From Thelonectria olida (taxonomy: Eukaryota > Ascomycota > Sordariomycetes > Hypocreales > Nectriaceae): 64,000 nt of DNA. The notes under the pieces are model-generated. The model ran no database searches. It had not been told where the DNA came from and was given only the letters and a program-made list of their open reading frames with translations. The DNA lies in the NCBI GenBank assembly GCA_020736575.1, contig JAGPYM010000015.1, positions 868,001 through 932,000 on the forward strand, read 5' to 3'. Below are positions 10,133 to 20,108 of the stretch, in pieces. The translations under genes were made by a program, and so were the position numbers. Each line of letters begins with the position of its first letter. Positions within the stretch are counted from its first letter, which is position 1.

Positions 10133-10988
10133 ATGCTCAAGACATTTGCGACGACCATTGCCCTTGCGGCCGGCGTGTCTGCTTGCGCCAGACACAACGA
10201 TGCGGCAATCAAAAGACGTGCCGATCACCCCTCGACCAAATGGGCGTATGAAGCGTCGTTCAATTGGGGCCGCCTCGACCCTGGTAAGCTTAGCCGTCCT
10301 CTTGCACTACAATCGACAGTGATTCTAACCGCCGGCATCAGAGTACGCCTTGTGCCAGACCGGGACACAGCAGTCACCCATCCCTCTCAGCCTCAGCAAC
10401 GGCCTGTCGCTGAACCACCAAATCACTTTCGACTACCCAAACAATGTGGCTGGTGATTATTTCAACTGGGGCTACGGGCCTGCATTTACCGTCGCTCACG
10501 AAGAGGACGTCTGGACCAACAACCCATCCCTCAGCTACGACAACGAGACGGTCTATCTCGCTGGCTGGCACATCCACGCTCCCGCCGATCACTCGGTCGG
10601 AGGCGACCGCTCCAAGGCCGAGATGCACTTTGTCCACGTCGACGCTGAGGGCAACAATAAGGCGGTGCTGGCGTTCCGTCTGGATCCCGGCAACCGCGAC
10701 AACGCCTTCTTCAGCCAGCTGCCCGAGACCATTGGCTTTGACCAGACCAATGTCACCACCAAGACGGAGATCAACCACAACCTCGCCCTGGATAGCGTGC
10801 TGCAATTTAACGAGTTTTGGACCTATCAGGGCAGCTTGACGAGCCCGCCGTGCCACGAGGGCATTCGGTGGTTTGTGGCGAGACAGATCATGTTTACGGG
10901 CGTGCAGCAGATGAGGGATATCCTTGGAGCGAGCACGTATAGCGCGCGGGCTGAGCAGGAGGTTTGGCTGCACAGGATCAACGAGTAG
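10133..10988 (+). CDS. Secreted alpha-type carbonic anhydrase
   Basis: Exons 10133-10283 and 10342-10988 (58-nt intron, GTAAGC...ATCAG) encode 265 residues. A signal peptide (MLKTFATTIALAAGVSACA) precedes a short basic propeptide. The mature protein begins with WAYEASFNWGRLDP and CQTGTQQSPI, the typical alpha-CA opening. Two zinc-ligand histidines are in GWHIHAPADHSVGGDRSKAE, which ends just before the third ligand in MHFVHVD. TYQGSLTSPPCHEGIRWFV is the conserved C-terminal substrate-pocket block (here SLTSPPC for the human SLTTPPL region), and its Cys probably pairs with the Cys in CQTGTQQ. The enzyme hydrates CO2 to bicarbonate outside the cell or in the secretory path. Length and motif order match fungal secreted alpha-CAs. 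The gene appears intact. Confidence 0.95.
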
Positions 10989-11733
10989 GCGTCAAGGTTG
11001 CAGTGTTTGAAATTGCTTATGGTTTGGAGTTTAGTTGGCGAGTTTTGGGGCTATGAATTTAGAAACCGTCTCAGCACGTCTTTCTTTGTGAGGTTCGCAT
11101 ATGTCAAAGATCGAATGAGACGATTTAGAAACGATTAACAACTCATCATACCTTGTGGATGTGAGAATGCTGCCTCAATCTCGCATGGCTCATATCTCGC
11201 TTGAGCATAGCCTTTGACTTGGGTTCGATGCGAGGTCGTTGCTTCTGGGGTTTTCGGATATTGAGGGATAATAAATACATCATCGTGCTCCCTTGTTTTA
11301 TGCGTACATATTTCATCCGTACTTAGTTAGCATTCAAACCATCCGTCATGCTCAAGCAATGGGAGATGGACCTGTCTGGGAATCCTCGGATTCTGCGACG
11401 CTCAAGCGACGTGGCCAAGCTCGGCATTTCGGGTCTTTATCTGACCGTTTGGTCGCTATTCGCAAAACTAATTAAGCCGATGTTTCTTCTCCCGATGTCT
11501 CTAATGGCCAAGATCGACTGGAGAAGTGGAGGAAGTCCTACTGCGCCCACGCCACCAAGTCTCGCGTCAGACTTCATGTCAGAATTTAGAAGCACCCCGC
11601 AGTCAAATTCGGATTATCATCGCAAGCCGAGTATGTGATTACGTAGAGAAATGATCCTTTGCCGTTCAGTTAAATACCAGCTCAACTTTCTTCCACGAAT
11701 CCTCAATTCTTTTGCAACATCATCTATCACACA
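10989..11733. other. Intergenic, no supported gene
   Basis: A plus-strand frame at 11348-11638 (96 codons) ends ~95 bp before the oxidase ATG but has no recognisable domain. The region is probably the 3' end of one gene and the promoter of the next. Confidence 0.4.
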
Positions 11734-13149
11734 ATGGTATCGTCACTTTCAGGACTCGAGTCGCTTAACGGCAAGTTCGTCGTTCCCGGCCCAGACGCAT
11801 CCTCGGAAACAGTCTCTCGTTGGTCTGATACAAAAGTTGGTCGGCCAGCTTTGATAGTCACACCGGAGAACGAGCAGGATGTGCAAGCATCTATTCGCGT
11901 CGCCAAACTCAACAACCTCACCGTCATAGCTAGCGGTGGAGGCCATGGCACATTTGTTCCGGTCGAGTCCAACGCGCTGTACCTGGATATGAAGAAGTTC
12001 AAGGCAATTCAGCTCAACAAAAATGGGGGTACAGTCCAAGTGGGCGGCGGTGTCCTTACTGGGGAGTTGCTGAAGGCCTTGGCTGCTGACGGGTATTTTA
12101 CTCCTCTGCCGAACTCGAACGGCGTGGGCGTGGTTGGATGTGTCATCGGAGGTGGTAATACAGCACTGTCCGGAGTCTATGGATGGATGGCTGATATTGT
12201 CGTCTCATTCCGGCTCGTCACCTCAGAAGGCGAGTCTATCGAAGTCAGCGCTTCATCGACGGGAAAAGACCTCACTCTCTTCAACGCCCTCTGCGGCGGA
12301 GGCCACGGCTTGGGCGTCATCACCGGTATAACAACATCCGCATACCCTATTTCTAATCTCAACATGACGGAAGACAAGATTTGGACACGCTCGCTCGTTT
12401 TTCCAGCAGTAGCCCTGGACACGGCCGCAAAGATATTCACGGATCTGCCACGCTCTTCACCGTCAGCAACCCACAGTCTTTCCATTCTACGCAGTCCTCC
12501 AGGCACTCCGGCAGCCGGAAAGCCCATTGTTATCGTAGGAAGCACATCCTTCGGTCCTACTAAGGAGGCCGAGATAGAAGCGGCTGCTCTTTTCCAGGAG
12601 GACGTGGTCAAAAGTGCTGTCGCAGCCACCACGGAGATGATTCCAATGGCGAACATGAACGATCGCTTCAAGATGTTTGATGCCCACGGTGGGCACAAGA
12701 CGCTCGCATCTTGTCGGCTAAAGAAGATGGATGTTGCGACGATCAAAGCTGCTTATGAGCATTGGTTGGCTGCGACTGAGACGGATCCCGATGTTCAGCG
12801 CATTCCTCTAATGATGGCTTCTGTCAACACATCGAAACTTGTGGAAATTGGCGAGAGTAAGGTTGGTGCTGCCAAGTTCTTGGAAAATCGCGACAGAGAG
12901 TTCATGGCCATGGTTGTCATGGTTTGTCAGAAGGAGGAGTCTTTGAACACCATGACAGGTGTCGCAAACAGGATCATGGCCGAGTTTAGAAAAGGTGACG
13001 AGGAGACGGTCCCCAGGAGTATCCCGAACAATCTGAGATTTGGGATTAGTCTGGAAGAAATGTTTGACAAGGAAAGGCTGGAAGGGCTTAGGGGAGTCAA
13101 GAAGATATGGGATGCGGATGGAATATTCTGGAGCCCATATGTTGCCTAG
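11734..13149 (+). CDS. FAD-linked oxidoreductase (PCMH/BBE-like)
   Basis: Intronless frame of 471 codons. The FAD-binding PCMH domain occupies about residues 35-215. It begins GRPALIVTPENEQDVQASIR, then NLTVIASGGGHGTFVPV, where the GGGH histidine is the expected site of covalent FAD attachment. Next come GVLTGELLKALAADG, GCVIGGGNTALSGVYGWMAD and LFNALCGGGHGLGVIT. The C-terminus (VKKIWDADGIFWSPYVA) is the BBE-type tail that closes the flavin pocket. Such enzymes oxidise sugars, alkaloids or fungal metabolites with O2. The substrate cannot be read from sequence. No signal peptide is evident, unlike many secreted relatives, so it may be intracellular. No adjacent biosynthetic backbone gene is present. 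A shorter form could start at a later Met, but the first ATG has a good leader and fits the family. Confidence 0.9.
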   Translation: MVSSLSGLESLNGKFVVPGPDASSETVSRWSDTKVGRPALIVTPENEQDVQASIRVAKLNNLTVIASGGGHGTFVPVESNALYLDMKKFKAIQLNKNGGTVQVGGGVLTGELLKALAADGYFTPLPNSNGVGVVGCVIGGGNTALSGVYGWMADIVVSFRLVTSEGESIEVSASSTGKDLTLFNALCGGGHGLGVITGITTSAYPISNLNMTEDKIWTRSLVFPAVALDTAAKIFTDLPRSSPSATHSLSILRSPPGTPAAGKPIVIVGSTSFGPTKEAEIEAAALFQEDVVKSAVAATTEMIPMANMNDRFKMFDAHGGHKTLASCRLKKMDVATIKAAYEHWLAATETDPDVQRIPLMMASVNTSKLVEIGESKVGAAKFLENRDREFMAMVVMVCQKEESLNTMTGVANRIMAEFRKGDEETVPRSIPNNLRFGISLEEMFDKERLEGLRGVKKIWDADGIFWSPYVA

Positions 13150-14063
13150 GTGTGTAGGGAGATCTGCTTCAAGACTACGTTCAAGAACAATAAATTATCC
13201 ATTAATGGTCAAATTAAGCCTAAGAGTGAGTGATACAAACTGTGCCACCTAAATCAATACGAAACACTTGGCCAATTTATTCGTACTCTTTCCATGGAAG
13301 TTTGCAGCGCCCACAAGAGGCCCACGTGACCGCGTGCTACGCTCGCGTTTGCTCACATGGGCGCCATCACCAACTCCTCAATTGAGCGTCGTTTTCCCAG
13401 TCCACCCACAGTTCACATTACTTGCCTCTGTCTCGACCTCCTGCCGCTACATACCTGAACCCTTGCTGCAAACAATGAGCCAGCAAACATCTGCCATCCG
13501 ATGTCTGATTCATACATCGACGCGTCGCACCCGAGTCAGTACTCGTGTGGTGCAAACCCTGCTGCAGCTGGGAACTTCAAGACAATGTGGGTGTTTGTGT
13601 GCGTGCGATTTCGTCTTCTATGTCCTTCTATTATGTTCCTAGCTACCTACTGACCTTAGGTTTATGTCTTAGGGCATCACCCGCAACTTCGCTCTGCAGC
13701 TTCACCCTTGAGCGTGACCTCCTACGCCATTCCTCTACACAACACTTCGAGGCTCCCTTGCTAATTGCCGCTCGAAGTGCATCACGCTCCTCCCGGATCG
13801 CGAAGCACTCAAAGCCTCAGGCACCGGTGCTGTTAGCAAAGAGTTTCCCCTACTTCGGAACAAAGACTCAACAACCGAAACCTTTGTCCCTATCTATATC
13901 GCTCCGCCACGCGCCGCGCCGCGCAAGTCTCTTTAACCTCGATCGCGAATAGGGTGATGCCATTCGCTAGCGCCCTAAGATACTGCAACAGTGAGGACAT
14001 CGTACAGCGTCTGCAGATTGCAACCCGCCTTGCGCAGCAACACCACATCGAGTTGAGCATTCT
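13150..14063. other. 5' region of the Ulp1-like gene; possible upstream exons
   Basis: A short coding-like piece starts at ATG 13501 (MSDSYIDASHPSQYSCGANP and on). It can be spliced from about 13580 to an acceptor near 13670 and continues to a stop at 13952. Whether it belongs to the Ulp1-like protein or is an unrelated leader ORF cannot be decided: the frame of the protease closes with TGA near 13991 and no splice into it was convincing. Confidence 0.35.
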
Positions 14064-16088
14064 GTGGGCAGAGTGAGGCGCTTGCGACAAGCGATTACGA
14101 GGATGCGCGACTCGACTCCAAGGTTGACCCGCTGGGCAGCAAGACAAGCCCTCTGCCAAATACACCAGCAGCTGGGCCATATGCGAGAAGCCGTCGACGG
14201 CAGCTTTGCCCCTGACAAAAGCTCGGCGATCTTGGACGACACGGTTGCAGAGCAGGCCGAGGGCATTCCCAAGGCGCATTCAGACAACGACAACGACGGC
14301 AGCATCTACAGCGACAACAATAGTGGCTGCGATGACTCCGACGACTCCGGCGACTCTGACGGCGAGGAAATCGAAGGTGCTCGCAATGACGACGATAAAA
14401 GCGACTGCGACGATTCCGACGAAGAAGAAAGTGTCGACGAGAACACTAATGACGACAACATCAACGCTGTCAATGCCCTCGCCGGCAACATTGTCGCTGA
14501 ACTTAAGTCCTCGTCGTGCAGGATTACTAGCGAAGTCATGCATTTCTTCTGCACCTTTCTTCCTGTCAGATTTGCCACAGGTAGTAACGCTGCCCACAAC
14601 CACGTGGATGAAAATGGAAGCTGTAGCAACGTTCAGGTGCTTGATCCCCTGCGCTTCGAAGTCGACAAGGGACGGCATCCTACACAACATCTCTCCCTCA
14701 AAGCTGGTCACATTGTCTACGTACCACTGCATCACAAGGCCTCCGTTCACTGGACTTTGGTCCGGATCGAGATCCGCGACGACCGAGTAGATGCTGTCCA
14801 CTACAACTCGCTTGCTGGTACTAATGACAAGTCCTTGAACCGACGTGTCGAGTCCACCTTAAATGGCTGGCTACACACACTTTCACTACCCTGTTCGGAT
14901 CTAAGTGTTGTCTGGACACATGCTGTACGTCTTTCTCCTCCCTAACTCTTGTCCGCTCTGGAAGCTTACTTTTCACAGAATTACCCACGACAACCCGACC
15001 CCTTTAGCTGTGGTGTCTTCGTCCTTGGAACACTATCGAGACTGCTTCAGCACCAGTCTCTTCCAGTAGCCTCGTATCCAAACTCAGAACGCCGTCGCTT
15101 GCTTGCACTCACACACTGCCAGGCAGATGAGAAAACACCCGGTCAGCTCAGCGAATTCTACAAGGCGACCCTGAATCGAGTTTCCAAGTTGGCCGTAGCT
15201 CTTCTCGACGAGCGCGCCGTTCATTCGGACGAACTTCGCAGTTCAAGTCATGACACGGTGACGGGCTCGCAACAGCCTTCTCTTGGAAACTTGGTGAGGG
15301 TAACAGAACAGGAAGAGAAAAAAACCCTTGCGTTTCCTCTCCGAGCTGAACATGCAACTGCGCCGCCAGCCCCTCTTCCCTCACAGCCCGTTTTTCCCCA
15401 GCCGCTTCATCCGACATCCGTCAAGCGACCCCTCTCAAGCCCCACAGCTTCGCCCATGGCTCCCAAAAGAGTTCCCAATGCTCATCTGATCAGTGATGGT
15501 GACGAAGATGCAGATGCTCGTCGTCTATGGACCGTCCTTGACCCCCAGCAGACACAAGCGCGGATCTCTGCTATTCAAGCCGAGCTCTGCCGTCTCCGTC
15601 TCGAGCACACAAAAACTAAACAACACCTCGAAGACGCTGACAAGTGTCTTAAAGATTTGCAGCGCACACTTAATCGCGTGGTTAGTGAGCAGAAAATCCT
15701 TCACCAAGAACGAGTCGATCAAATCAAAGACATATTTGCGGCTGCGTTCTCCTCGAGCCGTGCCTTGATTGACTCCAACTTTCCTCACCAAGCCGGCATT
15801 GTCGCTGATGCTTTGGGGCTCACTGAAAGGGTTCACAGAGAATCTTTCAGTTTATGCCAGAGGCGAGGAGATGAGATTGTAACGTCGGCAACAGAGATCC
15901 ACAGAGAGGTTATGACGGACCAACAAGGACGTGTTCGTCGACTGACTCATCAGCTCCATGAAACCGAGTGTCAAGTAGCCCGCTTAGAGGTGGAATTGGG
16001 AGTTCTGAGTGATGTTCTTAGAGCTCGAGCTTTGAAACGAATGCTCTCGGGGTTAGACTCGTCGGCATTGAGCCGTATCAGGGAGTGA
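14064..16088 (+). CDS. Ulp1/C48-like cysteine protease with coiled-coil C-terminus
   Basis: Two exons are clear, (14064)-14924 and 14979-16088, joined by a 54-nt intron (GTACGT...TTCACAG); the N-terminus is uncertain. Order of parts: an Arg-rich start, an Asp/Ser acid-rich low-complexity block (14280-14460), then the C48 core. VHWTLVRIEIRD carries the catalytic His, DAVHYNSLAG has Asn where Ulp1/SENP proteins usually have Asp, and NYPRQPDPFSCGVFVLGTL supplies the oxyanion Gln and nucleophile Cys, rebuilt only after splicing. A Pro/Ser-rich linker follows, then about 180 residues of heptad-like helix (ISAIQAELCRLRLEHTKTKQ and on) predicted as coiled coil. Canonical members cleave SUMO or related modifiers. 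Large fungal C48 families are often carried by transposons, and this one could be a domesticated or dead element gene. No terminal repeats were found. Confidence 0.75.
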
Positions 16089-17619
16089 TTCTTACTGAGG
16101 TACCTAGGTATTATGAATTGATGAATGGCGGCGTTGGAGACATTACTTGGTAACACTAAGGATCCTTGCTGACGGCGGTGAATTTATCAATCATTAACAC
16201 AACTACCGCATCTTCTCGAAGATGAAATACTTGCTGTGCATCTTTTCATTGTTCCACCGGCATATAAGTTGGCGCACTATCGCAAGCCTCCCCCACGGGG
16301 TGTCGAAGTCGCTTCTGGGGTACCCTTGCACACATTCCGTCGGGGCCTCCTCGTAGCACTGAAACTATGAAAAAAAAGTAAGCAAGGACGCCTCAACTTT
16401 CGCATGGCACTGGCATTGCGTTGTTTCATCTCAATTTCTGCCAAAGTGCCGGACACCCGTCAACATCTGTCGGCCTCTTGCCCAACTGACGGCTCGTATC
16501 AGCTTTCAGGAGCTCCTCACGAGTCGCTCACCCACGGCCGCTGAGCTGAGTAGGCTGACCTTGCATGAGTTGATCCGTCCAATATCGTATCCAGATATGC
16601 CTTCTATTCTAGCTATACGAAGTGCTCAAGCGCTAATGTGCCACTCTGCACCGAGCGAATGCATTGTCTGGTCTGGACGTGGTCGATCGCCCTCGCTCCC
16701 ACTGCACTAGTGGTACTAAGCCAAGTAGCCACATCGATAGTCCCAGCAAAAGAAGCAGAAGCCTATCACGTTCATCGCATTCCTCATCCAAGCTCTTGTG
16801 GCTGTTTCTCGGAGAGCTGAGATGCCTCTTCTGGGCGTTACAGAATGCCATAGAAAGCATAGCCCAGCCGCATTGAGGACCCAGGCCGCCACAGCTGAAG
16901 TCAAGCATTCCAACCCTCTTGTCGAAGGCGCTTGTCGTTCACCGGTATGGGGCTGCTTGGGCGACCTTTCACGCCCGTTGGCCGGGACAGAAGCCACTTC
17001 GTGAGGCCGGAAGCGGCCCGCAAGCCCCGTACATATGTGATCGTGGGGCTCTGGAATGCCGAGTGCCGGGTGTGATAGAGTAGCAGGGGACCTGGGGATT
17101 ACGCCGCTTTGTTGGCGAATAACTTGCACTGCGATGTCAGCATTCCAGTTCAACGAACCATGGACAAACTCTCTCTCTTTGTCTCGTGTGTGCCAAGAGA
17201 GGGCGCAAGAGAGTGATCTGATAATACTGCAAGTAAACTCACTCTCTCGAGAAGCCACCATATTATTAACGCCCATGAGGTTGAGAGTCCGCGGGACAAT
17301 CATTTGGTGCCAGAATCATCTACATATCTCAGCCTATTCCCCGTTAGCGAACACGGATTCAGCTGACTAGCCCGAGATAGATTGCGGCTTACCAGCGTTG
17401 TGTAAGACGCCAATTGCGGAATATTCGTGTTTTATTGTAGCTCCACGACTGAAGCCACTATTGGTCGAGACTGGATAGACTCCTGCGGCCAGAGAGACTG
17501 CTGTGCTACTTAAAGGAGAGCAGCTCGCTGCATCACTTGTTTTGGTGCCTCACAATCTCACACATCAGCTCCCATCCTCACTCCATACATTACTCTCTGA
17601 CCAAACATTACGCCCAACC
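16089..17619. other. 1.5 kb without a recognised gene; leader of the next gene at its end
   Basis: A minus-strand frame at 16716-17303 (195 codons) and plus-strand frames around it look like chance frames, with no domain, signal peptide or splice signals. The last ~110 bases (CT-rich, CACAATCTCACACATCAG) look like a 5' leader. Confidence 0.45.
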
Positions 17620-18951
17620 ATGAGTCGACAAACTCCTCCCACTGCTCCTATTGTTCACATCGACTTCCCCGAGGACGTCAAGTTTGGACGGTCCGGTCTG
17701 GAGTTACAGGCAGCCCTGGCAGCCCAAAAAGACACCTATGGTTCCAGCGGCACGAATGGCTCCAACGGTACCAACGGCGCCCATGGCACAAACGGTGCTA
17801 AATGTGATGCTATTATCGAGGTCACGCCAACCCCGTTGGATGCTATCTCAAAGTTCACTGGAGATTTCAGCGGATTTGGCTTCAACACCATCTTCCGACC
17901 CGACAGCAGAGTGACTCCGACTATCTTGTGTAACAAACCGACCGATCCCATTGACGACAACATCTTGCAGCTCAACTTGACGAGTGAGACTATGGCGTTC
18001 AGTTCTCAGCTCGGAGATGTGCCCAATCGCGGACTGCTTGACCAAGAAAACATTTCGCTCAACGGAGTGCCGTACACGCAGATCATCCGCGACGCCATGA
18101 AACTTCCGGCCGGTGTGGTGGCCCCAGTCCTTCACTTTGAACCTGGCCTCTGGATGCGTGTTCCGCCAGTCACGACCATGCCTAAACTCAGCGCGTCGTA
18201 CGTCCGCATGGCTTCCATCCCGCACGGCACAACCATCAACGCCCAATGCTTCAACCCAGCCGTCACTTCACCGGGTGCGCCGTCTTTTCCACCCGTGGGA
18301 ATCACGCCCATCATCATCCAGGGAAAAACGCCACGCCGCTTTGCTAGCCAAAACATCGGTGATGTGGATAGCCGCCGTCTTCCTCAGGACCTTGCCGAGT
18401 ACGAGAAGGCCGGCACCATCACCCAAGAAACCCTCAACAACCCCAACTCCACGTTGCTAAATGCGAACAAGGGCAAGAACATCCTCGAACACACCACGTT
18501 TGAGGTCTCGACGGTGCCAAAGGCTCCCGAGCTTGGCGGCGGCACCAGCAACATTGGCTTCAACGTCGGCACCGACGGCGGAAAGATTAACCCAGCTACG
18601 CCGGCCCGCCGAAGCGGCAACGCAAACGCCGCCACTACAACAGCTCAGTACTGGATCTCGACGATCCGTGCAAAGATCGATCTCACGCCGTACTCGCACA
18701 GCACAGTGCCCAGTTGCCCGGAGAAAAAGCCAAGGATTGTCTCCCCAGTTTCTCTCGGCCCCCGCGATGCCGTCCCTCGGTTCACCGTCGACTTTACTGT
18801 TCCGTCTCCCAAGACGATCACGGTCGAGTATACCCAGATTCAATATTCTCAGATGGTTGTCCTGGACTTCAACGGCCTCAGCTGGCCCCACGTCAGTGTT
18901 GCGACCCTCGCCCCGAACGGCCAGGCCCTCTCGGAAGTGATCGCGGGTTAG
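17620..18951 (+). CDS. Conserved protein of unknown function with Gly-Thr-Asn repeat
   Basis: Single frame; I start at ATG 17620 (443 residues) and not the in-frame 17503, because 17503-17619 looks like untranslated leader. Residues about 45-65 form an SGTNGSNGTNGAHGTNG low-complexity linker. The rest is one folded region. It opens with TPLDAISKFTGDFSGFGFNT, then LQLNLTSETMAFSSQLGDVP, LHFEPGLWMRVPP and YVRMASIPHGTTINAQ, and ends VEYTQIQYSQMVVLDFNGLS. Alternating beta-type segments with FTGDFSGFGFNT followed by FEPGLW suggest a lipocalin/calycin-like barrel (inference only). I have seen this organisation in hypothetical proteins but cannot name a family with confidence. No signal peptide or membrane helix is seen. 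The gene is intact and has strongly coding-like third-position C/G, so it is probably expressed. Confidence 0.8.
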   Translation: MSRQTPPTAPIVHIDFPEDVKFGRSGLELQAALAAQKDTYGSSGTNGSNGTNGAHGTNGAKCDAIIEVTPTPLDAISKFTGDFSGFGFNTIFRPDSRVTPTILCNKPTDPIDDNILQLNLTSETMAFSSQLGDVPNRGLLDQENISLNGVPYTQIIRDAMKLPAGVVAPVLHFEPGLWMRVPPVTTMPKLSASYVRMASIPHGTTINAQCFNPAVTSPGAPSFPPVGITPIIIQGKTPRRFASQNIGDVDSRRLPQDLAEYEKAGTITQETLNNPNSTLLNANKGKNILEHTTFEVSTVPKAPELGGGTSNIGFNVGTDGGKINPATPARRSGNANAATTTAQYWISTIRAKIDLTPYSHSTVPSCPEKKPRIVSPVSLGPRDAVPRFTVDFTVPSPKTITVEYTQIQYSQMVVLDFNGLSWPHVSVATLAPNGQALSEVIAG

Positions 18952-20108
18952 GTAACCTGGTCTTCTCCTTGCGTCTTGTGTTCGTTTTAGCGAAACTATA
19001 CCTCTTCCGTAACTAAGGGCCTCATGGACCAAGCGCAATGATGGATCAGGGCGAGAGGTATTAGGGCTGAAGATAATACGAGAAACCCGCAAAACACTAC
19101 TACTCTTCCACGTACGGATACGCGAGACCGGGATGTTAGGTCTGCATGGACTAGTCAAGCTTCCGTTAGCTCCTATTATTTTAGAATTTTATTTCTAATA
19201 CTTCTTGCCCCTGGAGAACAGTGAAAGCAACGTCGAAAAAGCGGGAGCGACATGTTGGCATCACATATGCCTGCCACACCTACTATCCTGGCCATCTTCC
19301 TACTAACACCTGTAACGCGATAGATGGCCTAATAAAGAAATTTTATAATGATGCCTCGGGATAGTTCGGGCCAGGCCGCCATGCGGATTCGTGGCTGATT
19401 CGGAATAGTCACCGTGGATTAACTAGGACAAGGAGCAGACTCTATTTTATCTAGATCGACAAGGAGGGAGTTCACCAAGGAAGCGAATTGCTCTCGATCA
19501 GCTTTAATCGAATCGAAGACAAAGCAACTAAAGAACTTTCCCTATGCCTAGTATCTAGCAACATAAACGATCGAACACCTACAACTGGGCAAGTCACAGG
19601 CAAGACAGGCCAAGCAAACGGCGAAATCTAACAGGCGCATACACCACCAGTCGAACTGAATCTTGTATGATACGTAGCTCGGTGACACAGGCAATCAGAG
19701 CACAATAAATAATCACATGTCCAGTCAGACTGGTGACTACCACATCTTCATTTGACTCTCAGAAAACCACGGAGCAAATTACTAACCACCCATTGTTCAC
19801 ATGTTTCTCAGTCTCGCTGGTGACGTTTTCTTTACGTATCGGTTTACCCCTCGGAACCCAATGAGGCGCTTGTTGGGCCTTGATAGGCTCGGAAATTTTC
19901 ATCAGCCTCTTACATGATCATGACCAGCCGCGTAAACTTTAGCTATGACGTTTTAGGGGACTTTGACTAGATGCCCGCTCAATCATGATAATTAGAGATA
20001 CGAGACGCAGGCCGCCATGTGACATATAGATGACTAAGAGCAAAGCCATACGCATTGAAAAGAACCCCAATCCTCAGGCACTCACTTGATGAATGACATC
20101 TCCTGCAT
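18952..20108. other. 1.15 kb A/T-rich intergenic
   Basis: Many TA-containing words (TCTAGATCGACAAG, CCTAGTATCTAGCAAC) and no open frame above background. It could be an old, mutated repeat, but I found no internal repeat or terminal inverted repeat. Confidence 0.4.

Noticed and set aside
10374..10973. 199-codon minus-strand frame
   Set aside because: Antisense to the carbonic anhydrase exon; high third-position C/G leaves the reverse frame open. No domain seen.
14280..14801. 173-codon minus-strand frame, Val-rich
   Set aside because: Reverse complement of the Asp/Ser-rich block of the Ulp1-like gene; a composition artefact.
16205..16225. Short perfect palindrome CATCTTCTCGAAGATG
   Set aside because: Only 16 bp, no loop or T-run, not linked to a gene end; not enough to call a terminator or site.
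16716..17303. 195-codon minus-strand frame
   Set aside because: No recognisable domain, low-complexity-free but unstructured composition, no splice or start context; could be chance in G+C-rich DNA.
17503..17619. Upstream in-frame start for the 443-aa protein
   Set aside because: The extension is CT-rich leader-like sequence with no conserved feature; ATG 17620 has a better context.
18952..20108. Possible LTR or MITE in A/T-rich DNA
   Set aside because: No terminal inverted or direct repeats, no target duplication and no coding remnants could be found by reading.
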